Shown here one piece after another: positions 41,295-50,356 of a DNA stretch of 64,000 bases. A model generated the notes under the pieces. It saw only the letters and a program-made list of their open reading frames with translations. It did no database searches and was not told where the DNA came from. A program made the position numbers and the translations under genes. The stretch is from Shouchella shacheensis. Lineage in GTDB: Bacteria; Bacillota; Bacilli; Bacillales; Bacillaceae_D. The DNA lies in NCBI RefSeq assembly GCF_001484965.1, contig NZ_LLYY01000006.1, positions 1 to 64,000 on the forward strand, given 5' to 3'. The stretch's first letter is position 1. Each line of letters opens with the position of its first letter.

Positions 41295-43355
41295 TTATTG
41301 GAAGTCTCTTGGAATTTTCCTTTCCCACGTTTTCGTAAAGATTTCTTTTTCATTTTCAATAGCACTCATTGTATTGGTCAAATAGAATGTCGTCTCATCA
41401 CTGGTCATTTCACTGAAGCTCTTTACTTTTGTTTGCCAGTCCTCTCTGCCGATCTTTACTTCCCATTCACAATGCGCACATGCAGATAAAGGATCATTTT
41501 CTTTAATCGTATACGTGTTCTTGTTGATACTTCCGTATTGCAGACCATTTATAGACAATTTTCGTTCGCCTTCGTCAGAAACGTCCTCAAGCTTCCAAAT
41601 ACCGGTAATTGTATCATGAGATACTTCTCTTGTCCGATTTTCTGCTCTTATAATTTCCTTATCGATGACCTTTGCAGTTTCTGGGTAATCAAAGTATTCG
41701 CATGCTTCCTCTTTGCTTTGAGGCGTTCTGACAGGTAAAGCGAGATGGGTATCTTCGCCTGAGTAGATCGTTAACGTCACTGGCTTTGGCGAAGGCCATG
41801 CTTGAGGCCAATACGTTGGTGATAAAGCCACTTCTAGCTGGTGACCCTTCGGTATTTGCTGGCCTAGCGCATCGAGTTGAATCGAGACTTTGTACCTTTT
41901 TCCCGGTTCTAGAGGTTCAGGATGCTCATGAGAATGTCTATGGGCTAAATTCAAGATTCCCCAACTAATCAGTGTCGATTCACCGGTTGGTGCTTTGTCA
42001 CATAGCCTTACTGCTAATAATGCCTGTTCTTGATCCGATGATAATTCAGCATCAAACGTAGGGTGGCCCAGAAGTTCTACTGTTTCTTCAAATGGTTCTG
42101 ATGTAAAGACGACCGCTTTTCCATTCTCTACACGTTGATCCGATGGCAAGTCCCCGGGCTGGCCAAAAGGACAAAATACGCCTGCGTAAAAACCATGGTC
42201 TTGCACACTTGGAATGAGAAATTCTTCTGCTTCTTTGACTTCCTCTATTAATTTTGCTTCTGTAAGCCAGAGAGACTTCTTTTTGACATTGGCAGAAGGC
42301 CATTCATGATCAGCCACCCATTTGCCGGGTCTTTCGGGATAGTTGACGGCTGGCCGTTCACTGTCTTGAATCCACGAGATTAATTTAGGTTCTTCCATAA
42401 TGCCTGTATCTTTTCCTTTTAGCCATTGATCCCACCAACGCAGACATTCCTGTAAAAACCCGATCGCCGGTTCAGGCGTAGCCACTTCAGGGTATTCATG
42501 CGCCCAGGGCCCAATCAACCCTTTGCTTTCATTCGGTAGGTTTTCAAGCAGTCGAAACACTGCATTGGTATACCCATCCTGCCAACCACTCACGGCAAAC
42601 ACCGGTAGTTGGATATCGGAGTAATTCTCACAGATCGATCCGTGCTTCCAGTACTCATCTCGCCTCTGGTGTCTCATCCACTCTTCAACAAATGGTGGCG
42701 TGTTTTCTAGTCGGTCGAACCAGTTCTCTCTCCAGCTTTCACCAACAACCGATGGGTCCTGGGGTCTTGCATTGTAGGCAAACATCGTAGATGCCCACCA
42801 AAGCATGTCTGAAGCTAAAATGGTGCCGCCTTTGTAATGGACATCATCTGCATATCGGTCATCTGTCGAACATAACGTAATAATGGTTTTTAGCGCTGGG
42901 TGTTGTCTCGCCGCAACTTGCAGGCCACTAAACCCTCCCCATGATTTACCGATCATCCCTACGTTTTCAGTCGACCATGGCTGTTCACAGATCCAATCCA
43001 ACACGTCTAATGCATCATCTTGTTCCTGCTTTAAATATTCATCTAGTAGAATCCCATCTGAATCACCGGAGCCCCTGATATCCACACGAATACTTGCATA
43101 GCCATGCCCCGCAAAGTAAGGATGTCTGATAGAATCTCGAATCGCTGTAAAATCGTTTTTTCGGTACGGAATGTATTCTAAAATTGCCGGAACTGGATGC
43201 TCTTCCGCGTCTATTGGCAACCAGATCGTTGCTGCTAATTTCGTTCCATCAGACATCGGAATCCATACATGATCCATCTTTTTTGTTTCCCTTGGAAATT
43301 CTGTTTTTATCTTGCGTTTCTCGGAGTCTCTTATGTTAAATACCAATGCTGTCAA
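41295..43355 (-). CDS. CocE/NonD family hydrolase (peptidase S15 fold)
   Basis: 686 residues. Alpha/beta hydrolase with nucleophile GKSWGG (Ser near residue 143), Asp in SGWQDGYT and His in GPWAHEYP, followed by the jelly-roll C-terminal domain of X-Pro dipeptidyl peptidases/cocaine esterases. The TTG at 43355 is poorly spaced from its RBS; a start at the internal ATG (MDHVWIPMSDG, near residue 27) is possible. It is the third gene of an operon with a BCCT transporter and a TetR regulator, so its substrate could be an ester or amide of a quaternary amine taken up by that transporter. It lacks a signal peptide, so it is cytoplasmic. Confidence 0.85.
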   Translation of the reverse strand: MTALVFNIRDSEKRKIKTEFPRETKKMDHVWIPMSDGTKLAATIWLPIDAEEHPVPAILEYIPYRKNDFTAIRDSIRHPYFAGHGYASIRVDIRGSGDSDGILLDEYLKQEQDDALDVLDWICEQPWSTENVGMIGKSWGGFSGLQVAARQHPALKTIITLCSTDDRYADDVHYKGGTILASDMLWWASTMFAYNARPQDPSVVGESWRENWFDRLENTPPFVEEWMRHQRRDEYWKHGSICENYSDIQLPVFAVSGWQDGYTNAVFRLLENLPNESKGLIGPWAHEYPEVATPEPAIGFLQECLRWWDQWLKGKDTGIMEEPKLISWIQDSERPAVNYPERPGKWVADHEWPSANVKKKSLWLTEAKLIEEVKEAEEFLIPSVQDHGFYAGVFCPFGQPGDLPSDQRVENGKAVVFTSEPFEETVELLGHPTFDAELSSDQEQALLAVRLCDKAPTGESTLISWGILNLAHRHSHEHPEPLEPGKRYKVSIQLDALGQQIPKGHQLEVALSPTYWPQAWPSPKPVTLTIYSGEDTHLALPVRTPQSKEEACEYFDYPETAKVIDKEIIRAENRTREVSHDTITGIWKLEDVSDEGERKLSINGLQYGSINKNTYTIKENDPLSACAHCEWEVKIGREDWQTKVKSFSEMTSDETTFYLTNTMSAIENEKEIFTKTWERKIPRDFQ

Positions 43356-43360
43356 CCTTT

Positions 43361-44065
43361 CTATCCATTGTTCTTTGGTCTGAGATTAATTTCCTGCCGC
43401 TTTTCAGGTGGAACGACTTTCATTACACTTTCATATACATAGTACATGGTCCGTTCAATCGCCTCGTCCACAGAATAATTCCTACGCTGATTCATCACCG
43501 TCGTCATCATCCCTTTCCAGAGTAACATAGTGGACTCGGCAATGAACTCCACGTCTTTTTGCTCCATAAACCCTTCGTTTACGGCATCCTGTATATATAA
43601 AGCGCTTCGTATAGAAAATGTTTGCTCCATAACAATCGACTTTATTTGTTCAGGCAACCCGATCAAATCATCTTGGTAGATCTTATAGTAGTTCTCCACT
43701 AGTTCCTCAGGGATCGGGCCTAGTTTATTAATGAAGATCACTGAGTAAATTTGCGGCTGTTCAAAGGAATGTTTACAGAAACACTCCCACATATACAACC
43801 ACTTTTCAATTGTATTCGCCCCCTTGTCCATATAGTGAGGCAAGTCTTCTATATATCCTTTCGTAAATCGCATCGCCGCAAAAAAAAGTAATTGGGGAAG
43901 ACCCTGAAAATAGTTATAGGCAGTGGAACTCGTGTACCCTGCTTTATCGGCTATTTTTCGAATCGTAACCTTATCAATTCCTTCTTTTTCGATCACTTCT
44001 GTTGCCGCATCTAAAAAATAACGCCACATGCGAGCTTTTTGGATTTCTTTTCTTCCAGCCTCCAT
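43361..44065 (-). CDS. TetR family regulator of the BCCT-hydrolase operon
   Basis: 234 residues from ATG 44065 (RBS AAAGGTGG). HTH at residues 15-60: TIRKIADKAGYTSSTAYNYFQGLPQLLF. The C-terminal domain is long and helical. It lies between the BCCT and hydrolase genes with a few bases on each side, so it is part of the operon. Three dyads of TGAAC-N2-GTTCA type upstream of the operon are the probable sites at which it represses its own operon; an imported substrate or product would relieve this. Confidence 0.85.
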   Translation of the reverse strand: MEAGRKEIQKARMWRYFLDAATEVIEKEGIDKVTIRKIADKAGYTSSTAYNYFQGLPQLLFFAAMRFTKGYIEDLPHYMDKGANTIEKWLYMWECFCKHSFEQPQIYSVIFINKLGPIPEELVENYYKIYQDDLIGLPEQIKSIVMEQTFSIRSALYIQDAVNEGFMEQKDVEFIAESTMLLWKGMMTTVMNQRRNYSVDEAIERTMYYVYESVMKVVPPEKRQEINLRPKNNG

Positions 44066-44085
44066 AAGACCCACCTTTCTAAAAA

Positions 44086-45666
44086 TCAAACGATGTTGTT
44101 TCTATTTTCTTGCCCACTGCTACTCACATACACATGCTTATGGGCATCTTGCTTTAACCATTTAATGAGCGACATGGATAACAAGATATACATGATCAAA
44201 ATAGGAACTGAAACGAACACAGAGGAAGTTTGTACAACTCCTAGACCGCCAACGATGGTTAAGCTAATTGCTAAAGCTGAGAGCACGACTCCCCACAATA
44301 AACGGTGCCAGCGCGCGGGCTCTGCATTCCCTTTTAATTCTTTTGTTGCGACACTGGCAATCACATAGCTTGCTGAGTCAAGGGATGTGGCTAAGAAAAT
44401 AAAGCCAAGAATGACAAAGAATATCGATACAAAGAGTGACAGTGGCAAAGAGTTTAGCACCGCTACAATAACAGCTTGCTCGCTTTGTTCGGTTAATAGT
44501 TCGGTCAAGGCCACCTCTCCACTCAATTCTAGGTTCATGGAGTAACTTCCAAACACTCCAAAGTATAACCAGCTACCAAGAGACCCCCACATTAAAATAT
44601 TAAACACAAGTTCTCGAATGCTTCTGCCCTTCGATATTCGAGCAACGAAAATACCGATAAACGGAGCTGTTGCTGCAAACCATGCCCAGTAGAAAACGGT
44701 CCATGCCTGAGGGAATCCCCCTTGAGAAATTGGATCTGTGTACAGACTCATTCTCATAAAATTATCTATCATAAGTCCTAAACTATTTGTAAAGTACGAC
44801 AGAATAAATAAAGTAGGACCTACAACAATAACGAAGAGCGCTAGCCCAAGGGCCATGTAAACGTTCCAATCACTTAATCTTCGGATTCCCTTATATAAAC
44901 CGAAATAAGCACTTGAACTAAAAATGAAGGTCCATACGATAATAATGGCAATGTTTAGCCATAGGCTTGGTTCAATGCCAAAAATATTACCAATCACTGC
45001 AGAAACCATTGGCACGCCTAGACCTAAAGAAGTACCCAATCCACCGATCATGCTCCAAATTACTAAAATATCGATGACTTTGCCTAATAAACCGTCGGCA
45101 TGCTTACCTAAAACACCCCGGCAGGCAGCACTGATTCTTAATGAAGGATCTTTTCGCACATAAAAGCTATAAGCCATCACAACGGCTGGTAAGGCATATA
45201 ACGCCCAGGCGGAGATCCCCCAATGGAACAAGCCATAGCTGACAGCATACTCCGCCGCTTCCGTGGAGCCACCTTCGATTCTAAATGGAGGGCCCGTGTA
45301 ATAATACAGAGGCTCTACAATTGACCAAAACATGATGCTTGTCCCCATACTTGCACAGAAAAGCATCCCTCCCCAACTAAAACGGGAAAACTCAGGTTGA
45401 TCGTCAACGCCACCTAACTTGACTCTTCCATACCGTCCTACCATTAACCAAATTAAAATGATAAACAATCCGATCGTTAGAAATTCAAACGCCCAGTCCA
45501 AGCGATAGGTGATCGCAGCCATCATTTCCTCTACGAATGGACCAGCCGTGTCTCTGTAAATCACCAATAAAAGGGTGGCGCTGACGATGAATAATAAAGA
45601 AGGCCAAAAAATAGTTTTATCAATTTTAGGATTCATATCTTGTTTACATACCTCATTTCTGTTCAT
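44086..45666 (-). CDS. BCCT family betaine/choline/carnitine-type transporter
   Basis: 526 residues with 12 membrane segments. The BCCT signature WTVFYWAWFAATAPFIGIFVARISKGRS is near residue 325, and FCASMGTSIMFWSIVEPLYY near 105 is the second family block. The substrate box G-x-G-x-G region appears as MIGGLGTSLGLGVP. It imports a quaternary amine with Na+ or H+. As the first gene of an operon with a hydrolase and TetR regulator it looks catabolic, not osmotic. No CBS or long regulatory tail is present. Start 45666 or the second ATG (MNPKIDK). Confidence 0.88.
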   Translation of the reverse strand: MNRNEVCKQDMNPKIDKTIFWPSLLFIVSATLLLVIYRDTAGPFVEEMMAAITYRLDWAFEFLTIGLFIILIWLMVGRYGRVKLGGVDDQPEFSRFSWGGMLFCASMGTSIMFWSIVEPLYYYTGPPFRIEGGSTEAAEYAVSYGLFHWGISAWALYALPAVVMAYSFYVRKDPSLRISAACRGVLGKHADGLLGKVIDILVIWSMIGGLGTSLGLGVPMVSAVIGNIFGIEPSLWLNIAIIIVWTFIFSSSAYFGLYKGIRRLSDWNVYMALGLALFVIVVGPTLFILSYFTNSLGLMIDNFMRMSLYTDPISQGGFPQAWTVFYWAWFAATAPFIGIFVARISKGRSIRELVFNILMWGSLGSWLYFGVFGSYSMNLELSGEVALTELLTEQSEQAVIVAVLNSLPLSLFVSIFFVILGFIFLATSLDSASYVIASVATKELKGNAEPARWHRLLWGVVLSALAISLTIVGGLGVVQTSSVFVSVPILIMYILLSMSLIKWLKQDAHKHVYVSSSGQENRNNIV

Positions 45667-45704
45667 TGTTGTGTCGTTCTAGCAACTGCTCCCCCCTTCC
45701 ATAT

Positions 45705-45777
45705 TGAACACATTCTTAATATGAACTTATTCATTTTATGAACACGTTCATATTAACACAGTTATTGAACTTGTCAA
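45705..45777 (-). promoter_or_regulatory. Operon promoter with three 17-bp-spaced operators
   Basis: On the minus strand -35 TTGACA (45772-45777) and -10 TAATAT (45750-45755) are 16 bp apart. Three dyads follow: TGAACACGTTCA (45739-45750, perfect half-sites), TGAACTTATTCA (45722-45733) and TGAACACATTC (45705-45715). Their centres are 17 bp apart. The first overlaps the -10, so repressor binding would block transcription. Confidence 0.75.
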
Positions 45778-45826
45778 ACGTGTCGAGATCCTTCACACCT
45801 CCTTCCGTGAAACGGAGGAGTGACTA

Positions 45827-46036
45827 CTAGCTGTCTCTCCCCCTTTTCATCCACTTCGACCAGAGCACATAAATCACAAGCGGCGTCGGAACCTGAATGA
45901 GCCCCCAAATCCCCCAAAACCAGCGACGATGGCCATTCTTCCCTGCATCAAGGAAAAGCCACGTGCTTTGCGCAAAAAGAAGGAGAACAATCACCATCCA
46001 GCCGTACCAGGGCAACGTCTCAGGATTTGTGGTCAT
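45827..46036 (-). CDS. yxlD: YxlD-like small membrane protein of the SigY operon
   Basis: 69 residues from ATG 46036, overlapping the YxlC-like stop (ATGA). Two membrane segments (GWMVIVLLLFAQSTWLFLDAGKNG and WFWGIWGLIQVPTPLVIYVLW) with the DA-x-K-x-G and WFWGLWGLIQ-P patterns known in YxlD/YxlE. These proteins contribute to holding SigY inactive at the membrane. It is last in the operon; a hairpin without a T run (45797-45818) follows. Confidence 0.7.
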   Translation of the reverse strand: MTTNPETLPWYGWMVIVLLLFAQSTWLFLDAGKNGHRRWFWGIWGLIQVPTPLVIYVLWSKWMKRGRDS

Positions 46037-46350
46037 CGCGGGTGTCCCTCCCAACGTCGTTTTCTAAAACAGAACACCCCTAGCGCGATAAGCGTCCCGG
46101 CTACCTGCAAAACAAGAAACGGCATCAGTACATAATTCATCACGCCAAACACAATGGAAAGGACCACCGCAGCCACAAGCCAGAACAGGGCCAGCTCTTT
46201 CCAGAGTCGTTGCCTCTTTTCTTTTTGAACCGTTGCTACAAGCTGCTTGAAGTAGTCCGGCTGGGGCGGTTCCTGGTCTGTGGTGGTTTCTAGTTCTGCT
46301 AGCTGTTTGTTCAACCTCGATCTGAATACTTCATTGGTTTCCTTCTTCAT
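46033..46350 (-). CDS. yxlC: YxlC-like anti-sigma factor (DUF5345)
   Basis: 105 residues. Cytoplasmic N-terminus of about 50 residues (ETNEVFRSRLNKQLAELE, QPDYFKQLVATVQKEK) followed by two membrane helices (LALFWLVAAVVLSIVFGVM, MPFLVLQVAGTLIALGVFCF). Matches YxlC in length, the DYFxxLV anti-sigma N-terminal motif, and position next to sigY. The start overlaps the sigY end by 20 bp. It should bind SigY at the membrane. Confidence 0.75.
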   Translation of the reverse strand: MKKETNEVFRSRLNKQLAELETTTDQEPPQPDYFKQLVATVQKEKRQRLWKELALFWLVAAVVLSIVFGVMNYVLMPFLVLQVAGTLIALGVFCFRKRRWEGHPR

Positions 46351-46861
46351 TGTGCGACTCCTTTCTTAGCGCTTGTATCGCATGGTACACACGAGATTTC
46401 ACCGTTCCTTCCTGTGCCCCAGTAAATAAAGCAATTTCATTGTATGTGTAGCCGTAGTAATGCTTGAGGATCAAAGCGATTCTCTGTTCATCTGGAAGCT
46501 CCGCCAGGCCTTCCAAAAGCTCAAGGCCATGGCCAGCATGCCGGGAGTTCCAGCGCATGCGCTCGGCCTGTTGATACGCCTTCATCCATGTATTCCGACG
46601 AGTCTGTTTTCGCTTTTCATCAAGAAACACGTTAGTCGCAATCTGAATCAGCCACGTTGAAAACTTCGCGTTTCCCTTGAATTGCTGAATCCGTTCAATG
46701 GCGCGAATCATCGTTTCTTGGGTCAAGTCTTCCGCAAAGCTAGGATCGAGTGTGATTTTCACAAGATAGTTTTTTACAAAGACGTAATTCTTCTCAAGAA
46801 GCAGCGCAATCGCTTGCTGATCTCCTCGTTTCGCAAGTCGAATCTTCTTTCGTTCCTCCAT
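46331..46861 (-). CDS. sigY: ECF sigma factor, SigY-like
   Basis: 176 residues from ATG 46861 (RBS AAAGGA). Region 2 at about 20-85 (DPSFAEDLTQETMIRAIERIQQF, FSTWLIQIATNVFLDEKRK), region 4 at about 115-165 (LPDEQRIALILKHYYGYTYNEIALFTGAQEGTVKSRVYHAIQAL). Association with YxlC/D-like and ABC genes identifies it as SigY. A promoter with SigY-type elements lies upstream of the operon (48641-48669), suggesting autoregulation. Gene order here is yxlF-yxlG-sigY-yxlC-yxlD, whereas B. subtilis has sigY first. Confidence 0.85.
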   Translation of the reverse strand: MEERKKIRLAKRGDQQAIALLLEKNYVFVKNYLVKITLDPSFAEDLTQETMIRAIERIQQFKGNAKFSTWLIQIATNVFLDEKRKQTRRNTWMKAYQQAERMRWNSRHAGHGLELLEGLAELPDEQRIALILKHYYGYTYNEIALFTGAQEGTVKSRVYHAIQALRKESHNEEGNQ

Positions 46862-46884
46862 AGCAAAATCCTTTTTCACACATT

Positions 46885-47715
46885 TTACCCCATTTTTTCT
46901 AAAAATTCATGACGCTTCGTGAAGCGGCGAATGAGCTTGAAAAAAATGAGGCTAAGCACAACAATCGCAAAAGCAATCGCCAAAAGCAAGAGCGGTCGAA
47001 TGAACAAGAACCCGACAGCCTGCCCAATGACGAGCGCCACAATAGGCAAAACCACGAGTCCACCGAGCTGATAGGCTTCTTGAAAGCCTTTCACCTTTGC
47101 GGAAATGAGGATATTAAGCAAAATAATGAAAATCGACAAGGCTGGAATGACAAGAAAGACAAGCAGTAACCAGCTCCCATTCGGAAAAATCATCCGTGTA
47201 AACAGCGGATACGCAAGTGTGTTGACCACCACCCCGTATAAGAGAAAGCTCGCCACCGTCAGCAAAAGAGCCGGTATGAATGCGGCCAGTGCTTTGCCAA
47301 GAAAAAGCTCGCCCATCGTGAGTGGTGTATAGAGAAGCCCCTCAAGCGTCTTCCTTTCCTTTTCCCCTGCAAAGCTATTCGCTGTGATCACACTCGCTGC
47401 CATCACAGGAATCAAAAGAAACAGCGGGGCAAACAAGTACATCGAAAGAAAGTAGACGAGTTGATGCGTCAAGCTTGGCATCGAGCCAAACAGTGCCTGA
47501 AGCGCGGGGTCTTCGATCGCTTCCAGTGTTCGGAGAAGCACCTCCATATTGCCGATCGACGTCAAATCAAAAAAACGAACCCATATAAGAACACCTCCGG
47601 GCAGCGCCGCCCCAAGCAAGACTGGAAGCAGCACCATCGGCAGCCATAGCTGCACGCTCGCTTTCACGGCATTCATGTCCTTCTTCGCCAGCGTCCACAC
47701 GCCCCGCTTATTCAT
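46885..47715 (-). CDS. yxlG: ABC transporter permease, YxlG-like
   Basis: 276 residues with six membrane segments in the ABC-2 pattern (VQLWLPMVLLPVLLGAALP, then LSMYLFAPLFLLIPVMAASVI, FAGEKERKTLEGLLYTPLTM). The AGEKERxTLExLLxTP motif is typical of export permeases of the NatB/YxlG type. It overlaps the ATPase gene by 8 bp. Role in B. subtilis: unknown export linked to SigY. Last residue segment is charged. Confidence 0.8.
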   Translation of the reverse strand: MNKRGVWTLAKKDMNAVKASVQLWLPMVLLPVLLGAALPGGVLIWVRFFDLTSIGNMEVLLRTLEAIEDPALQALFGSMPSLTHQLVYFLSMYLFAPLFLLIPVMAASVITANSFAGEKERKTLEGLLYTPLTMGELFLGKALAAFIPALLLTVASFLLYGVVVNTLAYPLFTRMIFPNGSWLLLVFLVIPALSIFIILLNILISAKVKGFQEAYQLGGLVVLPIVALVIGQAVGFLFIRPLLLLAIAFAIVVLSLIFFKLIRRFTKRHEFLEKMG

Positions 47716-48607
47716 AGTGGCCCCTCCTCACCTGAAAGTAAATCGACTCGAGGCCATCATTCTTTACCTGTGCGCCGTATAGACTGGCAACACGGGCCAC
47801 TTCTTTAAGGAGTTCTGGCAACGCTTCATAACCCGAGACCTTACAAGAGTATAGATTCCTCTCCAACTGCTTCGGCTCGTATTCGGCAAATTGGTGGATG
47901 TCTTGCCAATCTTCCACGTGCAAATGAACGACAAGCTCCTTGATAAGCGCTTGCCGCAACTCCGCAATCGTTCCCTCCGCCTGCTTCACTCCTCTTTCTA
48001 AAAACACGTAGCGCGTACACAAATGCTCTAGTTGACTAAGCACATGCGAGCAAAGCACAATCGTTGTCCCTTCTTGTTGATTAATCCCTTCTAGATAAGC
48101 AAGCACATCGTTCGTTCCGTCCGGATCCAGCCCATTCGTCGGCTCATCTAAAAACAGCACCTCCGGCTTATGCAAAAGCACCTTTGCCAGTCCAAGCCGC
48201 TTTTTCATCCCAGTGCTATACGTGCCTACTTTGCGGTCAAGAAAAGAGGTTAATGAGAGGAGATCGCTTAATTCATCAATTCGCGCTCTGGGATTAATGG
48301 CAAACAGATTTGCGAAAAAGTCCAGATTCTCCTTTCCTGTCATCTCTTCATATAGGCCTGGCTGTTCTGTTAACGTCCCGCAAATTCGTCTAACCTTCTC
48401 TCCACTCTGGATTGGATCAACTCCATTGATGTTGACTGACCCCTCTGTTGGTTTCAGCAACCCATTGAAGAGGCGAATGATGGTTGTTTTCCCGGCGCCG
48501 TTAGGACCGAGAAGGCCGAGGATCTCCCCTTTGGTGATGGTAACGGAAAGGTTTTGAATGGCGGTCTCACAGCCAAACGATTTTTTGAGGTTCTGAGCTT
48601 GCAACAT
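47708..48607 (-). CDS. yxlF: ABC transporter ATP-binding protein, YxlF-like
   Basis: 299 residues. Walker A GPNGAGKTT near residue 36, signature YSTGMKKRLGLAK near 135, Walker B PEVLFLDEPTNGLDPDG near 155, and switch His in CSHVLSQLEHL. It pairs with the YxlG-like permease it overlaps. It heads the operon and stands directly after the SigY-type promoter, in contrast to B. subtilis, where it is the fifth gene. RBS AAGGAGAG. Confidence 0.82.
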   Translation of the reverse strand: MLQAQNLKKSFGCETAIQNLSVTITKGEILGLLGPNGAGKTTIIRLFNGLLKPTEGSVNINGVDPIQSGEKVRRICGTLTEQPGLYEEMTGKENLDFFANLFAINPRARIDELSDLLSLTSFLDRKVGTYSTGMKKRLGLAKVLLHKPEVLFLDEPTNGLDPDGTNDVLAYLEGINQQEGTTIVLCSHVLSQLEHLCTRYVFLERGVKQAEGTIAELRQALIKELVVHLHVEDWQDIHQFAEYEPKQLERNLYSCKVSGYEALPELLKEVARVASLYGAQVKNDGLESIYFQVRRGHYE

Positions 48608-48640
48608 CGGGCGTCTCTCCTTCTACTTGTGTTTATGAAT

Positions 48641-48669
48641 AAGACGTTTGCGGGGGGCAAATGGTTCAA
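48641..48669 (-). promoter_or_regulatory. SigY-type ECF promoter
   Basis: On the minus strand TGAACC (48663-48668) and CGTC (48643-48646) are 16 bp apart, matching the known SigY promoter (TGAAC-N16-17-CGTC). Transcription would start just before yxlF. Confidence 0.65.
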
Positions 48670-48799
48670 TGGAAGAAATCTTTTTCAGAGAAAACTAGAG
48701 CAACCAACCTGAACCTCCCTTTATAGGAGTCACAGGCTGGCTGCTAGTTATCATCAAAGATCGGCTTTCTTACTCTCACCTCCCTTGTCTCTTAACGCC

Positions 48800-48830
48800 A
48801 AAAAACCTGCCCAGCCAACGCTGAACAGGC
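48800..48830 (-). terminator. Terminator of the DUF4870 gene
   Basis: CCTGCCCAGC (48806-48815) and GCTGAACAGG (48820-48829) pair with a G-U on the minus strand; six T follow there. Confidence 0.8.
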
Positions 48831-48843
48831 CTTTCGCAAAACA

Positions 48844-49203
48844 TTACCTGAAAAATTTAATCGTCAAAGGAATGCGGTACTCTACACCGTCCCACGCCTT
48901 CACTGCTGCAACGATTGTAAAAACCAGCATCATGATGCCCAGGATGAAGAAACCAAGAAACCCAATTAAAACAATCATCAAGATGGCGGATATGATGTTG
49001 TAGATCACATACGACAATAGGAAATTAAAGTATTCTTTCCCGTGATAATCGACAAAATCCGACTGATCTTTTTTTATTAACCAGATGACGAGCGGCCCGA
49101 TAAAAGCTGTAATGAAGCTAATCAAGTAAATCAACATCGCAAAAAATTTCTCATTTCCATCAGGCTCTCCGGTTTCTTCGTAGTCAATGATGTCATCGGC
49201 CAC
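48844..49203 (-). CDS. DUF4870 membrane protein
   Basis: 119 residues. Acidic N-terminus, then three hydrophobic segments with the DUF4870 pattern: FAMLIYLISFITAFIGPLVIWLIKK, DFVDYHGKEYFNFLLSYVIY and a long third segment ending VAAVKAWDGVEYRIPLTIKFFR. Small helical membrane proteins of this family (also described as Tic20-like) have no firm function. RBS AAGGAGGGAG. Monocistronic. Confidence 0.8.
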   Translation of the reverse strand: MADDIIDYEETGEPDGNEKFFAMLIYLISFITAFIGPLVIWLIKKDQSDFVDYHGKEYFNFLLSYVIYNIISAILMIVLIGFLGFFILGIMMLVFTIVAAVKAWDGVEYRIPLTIKFFR

Positions 49204-49441
49204 TGGTTCTCCCTCCTTTCTGTTAGCGTTGTATTATGTAAGCATACCTCTTTGTTTAGAATTAGTAAACAAGTGACATAGCTGTTTCAAAAGGAGTGGT
49301 GACCGTGACCTTAGATGATTCGCACCGACCTTTCCCTCTACCTAAGGGACCCTGAATCATGACACAATCCTTGAACGTCCCGCCCGGGGTAATTGCGGTC
49401 AGGTGCTTCCTCGTTTTTCGGATAACCATTTTTAAGGCTCC

Positions 49442-50293
49442 CTACTGTTGTTCAGCTAGCATGACACTTGCTCTCCCTTCCAAGAGATTCAAATGCACCG
49501 TATACCCATCCGTTTTCGCATTCATCATTGCGGAATCTCTGGCGAGTGCGTCTGTCTGAATCCCTTCAAGAAGTACAGCCACAATCCTACCTGCCTCATC
49601 GCATTTAAAGGTAAAGGATGCGTGGGGGTAATGGATGTAGCGATATCCGAAAGCATCGGTTTCTTCTTCCTCAAACCCCACGAGCCACTTCTTCACTTCC
49701 TCTATATCCTCGCCGATCTGTGAAAGCACATAGGAATAAATGCCAACGAGCTCCTCTGGCATCGCTTGGGCGACTTCTGCAAGTCCGATTGTGGCCCCCT
49801 CGGCCTCAGAGGGAATATAGAGATGTTCCTCGTCAATGACTTCCCCGCCTTGCAGTGAGTACCCAGTGCTTCCTTCGGCTACGACCTCGACTTCTGCCCC
49901 AAATGGCAAGCCTTCTGCCTCCAACTCTTCATTGGAAGAGAGTACCAGTCCTGTTTGTGGCGTGTCATATTCTTCTTGCTCTGTAAAAACGGGCATGGCT
50001 TCTTCTTGCTCTTCTTCCCCAAAAAGCAGAGCAAACATCGTTGCAAACACCGCGAGCGGGACGACAAGAACGAAAACGGTTCGTTTTGCCTTCGCTTTCT
50101 TATTCGTCCCCCGTCCGCTCTTACGCCCGCGACTTTTCCGCGGTAGCCAGTCACTCGGTTCATATGCCGTCGATTCTTCCCTTTCATTTGCGGAACCTTC
50201 CTCTTCCGCCTGGCTTGTATCTATAGAATCTCTTTCTTTTTTCGAAAAGTTACACCTTATGTCATTCACGCCCAGTGTTTGTTCCACATGCAT
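49442..50293 (-). CDS. Hypothetical single-pass membrane protein
   Basis: 283 residues. A basic, Ser-rich cytoplasmic N-terminus (residues 1-70, KSRGRKSGRGTNKKAKAKR), one membrane helix at about 71-91 (VFVLVVPLAVFATMFALLF), then an acidic extracytoplasmic part of about 190 residues with two beta-rich blocks (TGYSLQGGEVIDEEHLYIPS; RYIHYPHASFTFKCDEAGRI). ATG 50293 touches the AGGAGGG; the GTG two codons later is better spaced. No family recognised. The strongly acidic outside and basic inside is alkaliphile-like. Confidence 0.65.
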   Translation of the reverse strand: MHVEQTLGVNDIRCNFSKKERDSIDTSQAEEEGSANEREESTAYEPSDWLPRKSRGRKSGRGTNKKAKAKRTVFVLVVPLAVFATMFALLFGEEEQEEAMPVFTEQEEYDTPQTGLVLSSNEELEAEGLPFGAEVEVVAEGSTGYSLQGGEVIDEEHLYIPSEAEGATIGLAEVAQAMPEELVGIYSYVLSQIGEDIEEVKKWLVGFEEEETDAFGYRYIHYPHASFTFKCDEAGRIVAVLLEGIQTDALARDSAMMNAKTDGYTVHLNLLEGRASVMLAEQQ

Positions 50294-50356
50294 CCCTCCT
50301 GCCCTTATTATCCATGATTAGAAAGTCGAAAAACAAGAGGGAATGCGTAGAGGCGC

